In this document: positions 44,098 through 48,863 of the stretch, piece by piece
Layout: each line of letters opens with the position of its first letter
How positions within the stretch are numbered: position 1 is the stretch's first letter
Assembly (NCBI GenBank): GCA_036164085.1
Contig: JAYZJV010000011.1
Coordinates: 1 to 48,863, forward strand
From: TMED-70 sp036164085
Lineage (GTDB): Bacteria; Chloroflexota; Dehalococcoidia; Lucifugimonadales; Lucifugimonadaceae
Length of the DNA stretch: 48,863 nucleotides
Direction: 5' to 3'
Made by a program: the position numbers and the translations under genes
The notes under the pieces: generated by a model
What the model was told of the DNA's origin: nothing
Databases searched by the model: none
The model's input: the letters and a program-made list of their open reading frames with translations, nothing else

Positions 44098-44808
44098 TTG
44101 GAAATAGAAGTAAAAAATAATTTAGGTAAGACATTAAAATCTTTGGATTTGGATCCAAGTGTTTGGGGACAAGATTTTAATGCAGATTTGCTTCATCAAT
44201 CCATCCAAGTTTATCTAGCTAATCAGCGTCAATGGACTAAAGGTACAAAAACTAGGGCAAATGTTAATTATGCTGGACAAAAACTTAGACCTCAAAAAGG
44301 AAGCGGAAGAGCCAGAGTTGGTTCTAAAAGATCTCCAATAATGGTTGGAGGAGGAGTTGCACATGGCCCTCATCCAAAAAATATCAGAAAATCACTAAAC
44401 AAAAAAATGAAGTCTAAGGCATTGAAGATTGCATTGTCGGCAAAATTAAAAGATTCAGAGGTTAATATTATAGAAAAAATACCTGTCGAAAACTCTCCTT
44501 CAACAAAAAACGTTATAGATTGTCTTCGATCGCTTGAGTTACAAGGAAGTATTTTATTTGTTTCTAATGAGAATAATAAAGTACTAAAGAAGTCCTGCGA
44601 GAATATAGAAAATGTAAATGTTATTGAAGCTAGTATGCTGAATGTATATCAATTACTTAAACCTAAAAATATAATTTTAGAATTAAATGCTGTTGAAAAA
44701 ATACAAGCACTTTGGGGAAACCCAGAATTTAAAGCTCCTGCAAAGAAAGCTCCTGCAAAGAAAGCTCCTGTAAAGAAGACCAGAAAGACTGTAAAAAAAG
44801 ATGCTTAA
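44098..44808 (+). CDS. rplD: 50S ribosomal protein L4
   Basis: A 236-residue L4, starting with TTG. QRQWTKGTKTRANVNYAGQKLRPQKGSGRARVGSKRSP is the extended exit-tunnel loop, and GGGVAHGPHPKN follows. The core ends at about 208; the last 25 residues are a Lys/Ala/Pro tail built from near-identical 15-base units (KAPAK), a low-complexity basic extension. In E. coli L4 represses the S10 operon; whether that holds here cannot be seen. It overlaps rplW by eight bases. Confidence 0.96.
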   Translation: MEIEVKNNLGKTLKSLDLDPSVWGQDFNADLLHQSIQVYLANQRQWTKGTKTRANVNYAGQKLRPQKGSGRARVGSKRSPIMVGGGVAHGPHPKNIRKSLNKKMKSKALKIALSAKLKDSEVNIIEKIPVENSPSTKNVIDCLRSLELQGSILFVSNENNKVLKKSCENIENVNVIEASMLNVYQLLKPKNIILELNAVEKIQALWGNPEFKAPAKKAPAKKAPVKKTRKTVKKDA

Positions 44809-45085
44809 TGAAGAAATATTAATATCACCTATAATAACTGAAAAAACATCTTTGTTACAAGAGAGTAATAAATATGTATTTAAGGTACACAAAAATTCTA
44901 ATAAGATAGAAATAAAGAAAGCTATTGAAGAAGTTTTTGATGTTACGGTCGAAAATGTTAATGTAATGAAAGTAAAAGGTAAGAATAAGACTTATGGAAG
45001 AAATAGAGTTTTAACTCCTGCTTGGAAGAAAGCATTGGTTACTTTAAAGCTTGGAGATTCTATAACTCTTTATGAGGGAGCATAA
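44801..45085 (+). CDS. rplW: 50S ribosomal protein L23
   Basis: A 94-residue exit-tunnel protein that docks signal recognition particle and trigger factor. ISPIITEKTSLLQESNKYVF, VHKNSNKIEIKKAIEEVFDV, VNVMKVKGK and a terminal KKALVTLKLGDSI match the family. It begins inside the 3' end of rplD and is two bases from rplB. Confidence 0.97.
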   Translation: MLNEEILISPIITEKTSLLQESNKYVFKVHKNSNKIEIKKAIEEVFDVTVENVNVMKVKGKNKTYGRNRVLTPAWKKALVTLKLGDSITLYEGA

Positions 45086-45087
45086 AA

Positions 45088-45915
45088 ATGGCAACAAAAA
45101 ACTTAAAACCTACTACTGCAGGCAGAAGAGATGCTGTAGTTGATGATTTTTCAGATATAACCACAAATGAACCATATAAGTCCCTTTTAGCTCCTTTGAC
45201 AAAAAAAGGCGGAAGAAACAACAAAGGTAGGATTACTGTTAGGCATAGAGGCGGTGGACATAAAAGAAGATATAGAATACTTGATTTTATGAGATCTAAA
45301 ATCGGAAAAGCTGTAATTGAATCCGTAGAATACGATCCAAATAGATCTTCAAGAATTTCATTAATTAGATATGAAGATGGTACAAGAAAATATATTTTAA
45401 CTCCGAATAATGCCAACATCGGAGATGTTATAGAAAACGGAGATGATGCAGCAAATACCATTGGCAATACAAAGCAACTAGGATCACTGCAAACAGGTTC
45501 TGTTGTTCATAATATAGAACTTTCTCCTGGAAAAGGTGGGGTAATGGTAAAATCTGCAGGAACTTCAGCCCAAGTTATGGCTCATGAGGGAGGATATACT
45601 TTACTTAGACTTCCGTCAGGAGAAATGAGGAGAATTTTGAGTACTTGTAATGCTACTATAGGGCAAGTTTCTAATCCTGATAATAAAAACAAAAAATTAG
45701 GACGTGCTGGAACTTCTAGAAGACTAGGAAGAAGGCCTTCAGTGAGAGGATCAGCCATGTCTCCAAATGCTCATCCACATGGTGGTGGAGAAGGTAGAGC
45801 TGGAGTAGGAATGAAACATCCAAAAACTCCATGGGGGAAACCTGCTTTAGGGAAAAGAACTCGAAGAAATAAAAAAACAGATAAGATGGTTTTAAGAAGA
45901 AGGTACGATAAATAA
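45088..45915 (+). CDS. rplB: 50S ribosomal protein L2
   Basis: A 275-residue L2, essential for subunit joining and peptidyl transfer. GRNNKGRITVRHRGGGHKRRYR, SVEYDPNRSSRISLIRYEDG, the central YTLLRLPSGEMR and the C-terminal GSAMSPNAHPHGGGEGR, which contains the conserved functional histidine, are intact. It ends one base before rpsS. Confidence 0.98.
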   Translation: MATKNLKPTTAGRRDAVVDDFSDITTNEPYKSLLAPLTKKGGRNNKGRITVRHRGGGHKRRYRILDFMRSKIGKAVIESVEYDPNRSSRISLIRYEDGTRKYILTPNNANIGDVIENGDDAANTIGNTKQLGSLQTGSVVHNIELSPGKGGVMVKSAGTSAQVMAHEGGYTLLRLPSGEMRRILSTCNATIGQVSNPDNKNKKLGRAGTSRRLGRRPSVRGSAMSPNAHPHGGGEGRAGVGMKHPKTPWGKPALGKRTRRNKKTDKMVLRRRYDK

Positions 45916-45916
45916 T

Positions 45917-46183
45917 ATGTCTAGATCTATAAAAAAGGGTCCTTATGTTGATCCCAAATTACTAAAAAAAGTAGAAAAAATAAAAGAATCAGGAAGTAGA
46001 ACGCCTATTAAGACATGGTCAAGATCATCAATGATAATGCCTGAAATGGTTGGGATAACCTTTGATGTTCATGATGGCAGAAAATTTGTTCCTGTATTTG
46101 TAAGTGAAAATATGGTTGGACATAGATTAGGTGAATTCTCACCTACTAGAACATATAGAGGGCACGCAAGAGGTAATAATTAA
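45917..46183 (+). CDS. rpsS: 30S ribosomal protein S19
   Basis: An 88-residue head protein of the 30S subunit. MSRSIKKGPYVDPKLLKK, TWSRSSMIMPEMVGITFDVHDGRKFVPVFV and HRLGEFSPTRTYRGH are canonical. Its stop overlaps the rplV start by one base (TAATG). Confidence 0.98.
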   Translation: MSRSIKKGPYVDPKLLKKVEKIKESGSRTPIKTWSRSSMIMPEMVGITFDVHDGRKFVPVFVSENMVGHRLGEFSPTRTYRGHARGNN

Positions 46184-46518
46184 TGGCAATTTCTCATAAT
46201 AAAAATTTAGGTTATTCAGCTTACAAAGTAAGACGTATAATTGATCTGATTAGATCAAAACCTGTTAATGATGCAAAAATTCAACTAAATTTATTAGGGA
46301 CACCTGTAGCATTAGAAATTTTAAAAGTTTTAAATACTGCAATAGCAAATGCTGTTAATGTAGATACTGCAAATGAAGAAGATTTAATAGTTAAGAAAAT
46401 TTTTGCAGATGGAGGTCCAAGTATGAAGAGATTTAAGCCAAAAGCAAGAGGAAGAGCGGGGGCTTTTGACAGACCTTCATCACATATAACAATAGAAGTA
46501 GAATCAGAGGAAGTATAA
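46183..46518 (+). CDS. rplV: 50S ribosomal protein L22
   Basis: A 111-residue exit-tunnel protein. The N-terminal helix LGYSAYKVRRIIDLIRSKPVNDA and the beta-hairpin region MKRFKPKARGRAGAFDRPSSHI (macrolide-related loop, no unusual deletion) are present. It directly abuts rpsC. Confidence 0.97.
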   Translation: MAISHNKNLGYSAYKVRRIIDLIRSKPVNDAKIQLNLLGTPVALEILKVLNTAIANAVNVDTANEEDLIVKKIFADGGPSMKRFKPKARGRAGAFDRPSSHITIEVESEEV

Positions 46519-47241
46519 ATGGGACAAAAGACACATCCAACCGGATTCCGATTAGGCGGAGTTATAGATTGGCAATCACAATGGTACGCAAATAATGGGA
46601 AATCCTACTCTACTCTTCTAAATGAAGATAGATATATAAGAGATGAGATAAAAAAAGAACTAGGAGAAAATGGAGCGATTTCAAAAATTGAGATAGAAAG
46701 AGGCTCTCAAGATATTTCAATAACTGTTTATACTGCAAGACCAGGAATAATTATTGGAAGAGGTGGAACTAGAGTTGAAGAAGTCAAAAAAATTCTTGAA
46801 GAAAAAACAAGTAATACTGTAAGACTTAATATAAATGAAATTAGAGTTCCTGAATTAGTAGCAAAGTTAGTAGGAGAATCTATAGCTGAACAACTAGAAA
46901 GAAGAGTTGCTTTTAGGAGGGCAGTCAATACTGCGATGCAAAGAACAATGCAGGTAGGAGCAGAAGGAATTAAAGTAGTCATATCAGGCAGATTGGCAGG
47001 AGCAGATATAGCAAGAACAGAAAAATATATGCAAGGTCGAGTTCCTTTGCATACATTAAGAGCAGACATAGATTATGAAATTAGTGAAGCCAATACAACT
47101 TATGGAGTTATAGGTATAAAAGTTTGGATATACAAAGGAGACATTATTCCTACTCCAGAAAATCTTTTAGCAATAAAGACAGCTAGAATTGAGCGAAATG
47201 AACAGCAAGAACAAAATATTCAATCAAACCCTGAAGGATAG
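46519..47241 (+). CDS. rpsC: 30S ribosomal protein S3
   Basis: A 240-residue S3 at the mRNA entry site. MGQKTHPTGFRLG opens it; the KH domain with PGIIIGRGGTRVEEVKK (GxxG loop GRGG) lies at about 75-91, and GVIGIKVWIYKGDI closes the conserved part. A short Asn/Gln/Glu-rich tail follows. It is five bases before rplP. Confidence 0.98.
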   Translation: MGQKTHPTGFRLGGVIDWQSQWYANNGKSYSTLLNEDRYIRDEIKKELGENGAISKIEIERGSQDISITVYTARPGIIIGRGGTRVEEVKKILEEKTSNTVRLNINEIRVPELVAKLVGESIAEQLERRVAFRRAVNTAMQRTMQVGAEGIKVVISGRLAGADIARTEKYMQGRVPLHTLRADIDYEISEANTTYGVIGIKVWIYKGDIIPTPENLLAIKTARIERNEQQEQNIQSNPEG

Positions 47242-47246
47242 ATTTA

Positions 47247-47666
47247 ATGTTACAGCCCAGTAGAACAAAATATAGAAAACAGCAAAGAGGAAAGATGAAA
47301 GGTATGGCCGTTAGAGGTTCAACTATTTCAAGTGGAGACTTTGCATTAAAAGCTCAAGAATCTTCTTGGATAACTGCTCGTCAAATTGAATCTGCAAGAA
47401 GAGCTATAACTGGACATGTAAAAAGAGGTGGTCAGATATGGATAAGGGTTTTCCCAGATAAACCTGTGAGTGCTAGACCTGCTGAAACCCGAATGGGTGG
47501 AGGAAAAGGTGCTGTTGACAGGTGGGTTTCTGTCGTAAAAAAGGGAAGGATATTGTTTGAAATCGGTGATGTACCTGAAGATGTAGCAATAGAAGCTCTT
47601 AAGAGAGCTGGACATAAACTTCCTATATCTACAAAAATAATTTCAAGAGAAGAATTGGCATTTTAA
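47247..47666 (+). CDS. rplP: 50S ribosomal protein L16
   Basis: A 139-residue protein near the A-site tRNA elbow. LQPSRTKYRKQQRGKMKG, TARQIESARRAI, IWIRVFPDKPVSARPAETRMGGGKGAVDRWVSVVKKGR and the terminal GHKLPISTKI are conserved. Its stop overlaps the rpmC start by one base. Confidence 0.98.
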   Translation: MLQPSRTKYRKQQRGKMKGMAVRGSTISSGDFALKAQESSWITARQIESARRAITGHVKRGGQIWIRVFPDKPVSARPAETRMGGGKGAVDRWVSVVKKGRILFEIGDVPEDVAIEALKRAGHKLPISTKIISREELAF

Positions 47667-47896
47667 TGAATATAGAAGATATAAGAAAATTAGATAGTGA
47701 AGAATTGATTAAAGAGAAAGAATCAATACTAAAATCAATAATGGAAAATAGATTTAAGCATAAATCTATGCAACTGAATGACACTAGTCAGATTAGTAAA
47801 TTGCGAAAAGATAAGGCAAGAATATCTACAGTGATAAATGAGAGAAAAATAGTAGAAAAAATGGAAATTAACGAGAAAGATAACCAAGATGGATAA
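47666..47896 (+). CDS. rpmC: 50S ribosomal protein L29
   Basis: A 76-residue helical-hairpin protein beside the exit tunnel. The N-terminal DIRKLDSEELIKEKESILKSI and ENRFKHKSMQLNDTSQISKLRKDKARISTVINER match L29; the last ten residues extend past the usual end. It overlaps rpsQ by eight bases. Confidence 0.93.
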   Translation: MNIEDIRKLDSEELIKEKESILKSIMENRFKHKSMQLNDTSQISKLRKDKARISTVINERKIVEKMEINEKDNQDG

Positions 47897-48131
47897 GAAA
47901 AGAACTAGAAGGATAGGAAAAGTTATTTCAGATACTCCTGAGAAAACTATTATTGTAGGGGTTTCTTGGTCTCAAAAGGACAGATTGTATAAGAAATCTA
48001 CTAGAAGATTGACTAAACTAGTTGCACATGATCCTAAAGAACAGGCAAAGGTTGGAGACAACGTTCTGGTTGAATTTTCAAAACCAATTTCTAAAACAAA
48101 GAAATGGAAATTAGTTGAGGTAATTAGTTAA
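47889..48131 (+). CDS. rpsQ: 30S ribosomal protein S17
   Basis: An 80-residue OB-fold protein binding 16S rRNA. RRIGKVISDTPEKTIIV, the basic KKSTRRLTKLVAHDP loop and KVGDNVLVEFSKPISKTKKWKLVEVI match the family. It starts inside rpmC and stops two bases before rplN. Confidence 0.97.
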   Translation: MDKKRTRRIGKVISDTPEKTIIVGVSWSQKDRLYKKSTRRLTKLVAHDPKEQAKVGDNVLVEFSKPISKTKKWKLVEVIS

Positions 48132-48133
48132 AA

Positions 48134-48502
48134 ATGATTCAAAGAGAAACAAGATTAAAAGTTGCAGACAATTCTGGCGCAAGAGAAGTTCTTTGCATAA
48201 ATATTAATGGTAACAGTCATACTAAATTTGCTGGTATTGGCGACGTTATTACTTGTGCAGTAAAAGATGCTCAAGCTGGAGGTGCTGTTAAAATGCATCA
48301 AGTTGTGAACGCTGTTATTGTAAGGACAAAAAAAGAGCTAAGAAGAAATGACGGTTCATATATTAGATTTGACGAAAATGCATGCGTTATTATAGGTGAA
48401 GACAATAATCCTAGAGGAACCAGAATTTTTGGCCCTGTTGCTAGAGAATTAAGAGACAAACAGTTTATGAGAGTAGTATCTTTAGCTCCGGAGGTAATTT
48501 AG
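48134..48502 (+). CDS. rplN: 50S ribosomal protein L14
   Basis: A 122-residue protein at the subunit interface. MIQRETRLKVADNSGAREVLCI, VKMHQVVNAVIVRTKKELRRNDGSYIRFDENACVII and GTRIFGPVARELRDKQFMRVVSLAPEVI are essentially invariant L14 segments. It is two bases before rplX. Confidence 0.98.
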   Translation: MIQRETRLKVADNSGAREVLCININGNSHTKFAGIGDVITCAVKDAQAGGAVKMHQVVNAVIVRTKKELRRNDGSYIRFDENACVIIGEDNNPRGTRIFGPVARELRDKQFMRVVSLAPEVI

Positions 48503-48504
48503 TT

Positions 48505-48819
48505 ATGAGTAAGAAATTTAAGATAAAAAAAGGTGATGAAGTGCTCGTTATAGCTGGTAAAGATAAGGGTAAAAAGGGAAATATAATTAGCGTTGATACA
48601 AAGAATTCCAGAGTTATAGTAGAAGGTGTAAATATTTCAAAGAAACATATTAAGAACACTCCAAATGTTACTCAATCAGGGATAGTAGATAAAGAATCTC
48701 CTATCAATATTTCTAACGTATTATTTGTTGACCCAGAAAGTTCTCAATCAGGAAGAGTTTCTTATGAGCAACTGGATTCAGGTAAATATAACAGAATTGT
48801 AAGAAAATCTAAGAAATAA
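48505..48819 (+). CDS. rplX: 50S ribosomal protein L24
   Basis: A 104-residue assembly initiator of the 50S subunit. The N-terminal KOW motif (KKGDEVLVIAGKDKGKKGNI) and VEGVNISKKHIK are diagnostic; the C-terminal half with VLFVDPES is also typical. rplE follows after 14 bases. Confidence 0.97.
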   Translation: MSKKFKIKKGDEVLVIAGKDKGKKGNIISVDTKNSRVIVEGVNISKKHIKNTPNVTQSGIVDKESPINISNVLFVDPESSQSGRVSYEQLDSGKYNRIVRKSKK

Positions 48820-48833
48820 AATTGGAGTATTAG

Positions 48834-48863
48834 TTGACTACAAAGCAAAAAGAAAATTCAAAT
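48834..48863 (+). CDS. rplE: 50S ribosomal protein L5, first codons only
   Basis: A TTG at 48834 preceded by TTGGAG (48822-48827) opens a frame of ten codons that runs off the right edge. Ten residues cannot be recognised as L5. The call rests on the invariant L24-L5 order of the spc operon and on the use of TTG starts elsewhere in this genome. Confidence 0.5.
   Translation, partial: MTTKQKENSN

Noticed and set aside
44738..44783. Short tandem repeat as a possible mobile or CRISPR-like element
   Set aside because: It is the coding repeat of the L4 Lys/Ala/Pro tail, in frame and only about three units.
45060..45467. Open frame on the minus strand opposite rplB
   Set aside because: It is antisense to highly conserved L2 and has no ribosome site or recognisable domain.

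Overview
This is a compact, AT-rich bacterial segment (roughly one third G+C by eye). Genes overlap by a few bases, intergenic gaps are short, and no stretch of 300 bases lacks a gene. I see no tRNA or rRNA gene, CRISPR array, insertion sequence or prophage. The gene content and streamlining suggest a free-living, probably marine, bacterium. My best guess is a low-GC member of the Chloroflexota (Dehalococcoidia/SAR202-like). The grounds are the L34 and S12 sequence types, a long GreA, SOS boxes of the GAAC-N4-GTTC class (described for Dehalococcoides as well as Gram-positives), and lipoproteins without obvious outer-membrane genes. A streamlined actinobacterium is the main alternative, favoured by the DPPR-synthase-like UbiA protein and the GlnR-like regulator. 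This assignment is an inference.

Layout. Positions 1-4314 (minus) hold a translationally coupled carotenoid operon: crtB-type synthase, crtI-type desaturase, a CrtQ/CruC-like glycosyltransferase and a second crtI-like gene cut by the window edge. Divergent from it is a large lipoprotein joining a YceI (polyisoprenoid-binding) domain to a YHYH domain (4407-6332); a perfect 16-bp hairpin is embedded in its linker. Positions 6378-7308 hold a two-gene cassette of unknown function behind a promoter carrying two LexA-type boxes. Then come phoU and pstB (minus), rlmN (plus), and a large FAD/Fe-S dehydrogenase and greA (minus); this greA has an extra N-terminal domain. Positions 14011-17573 carry the membrane-insertion cluster rpmH-rnpA-yidD-yidC-jag. 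Here yidD is fused to a lipoprotein-type beta-propeller, and yidC and jag overlap by 89 bases.

From 17574 to 25075 are a PfkB-family kinase, a UbiA-family prenyltransferase (minus), purF-purM-purH, a family 2 glycosyltransferase and nicotinate phosphoribosyltransferase. The minus-strand block 25058-39902 reads, in transcription order: a GlnR-like regulator, glnA, gltB, gltD, nadE, a secreted HtrA-type lipoprotein protease, recA (own SOS-type promoter), a CorC/HlyC-type membrane protein and tilS. The regulator, GS, GOGAT and glutamine-dependent NAD synthetase form a coherent ammonium-assimilation unit.

From 40006 to the right edge a strong promoter drives the fused str/S10/spc ribosomal operon: rpsL, rpsG, fusA, rpsJ, rplC, rplD, rplW, rplB, rpsS, rplV, rpsC, rplP, rpmC, rpsQ, rplN, rplX and the start of rplE. 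tuf is absent from its usual place after fusA.

The least explained element is the SOS-type two-gene cassette at 6.4-7.3 kb. A closely similar box in the recA promoter supports the regulatory reading. Other points worth attention are the YidD-propeller and GreA fusions, the intragenic hairpin, and the dyad between the nitrogen regulator and the ribosomal operon.
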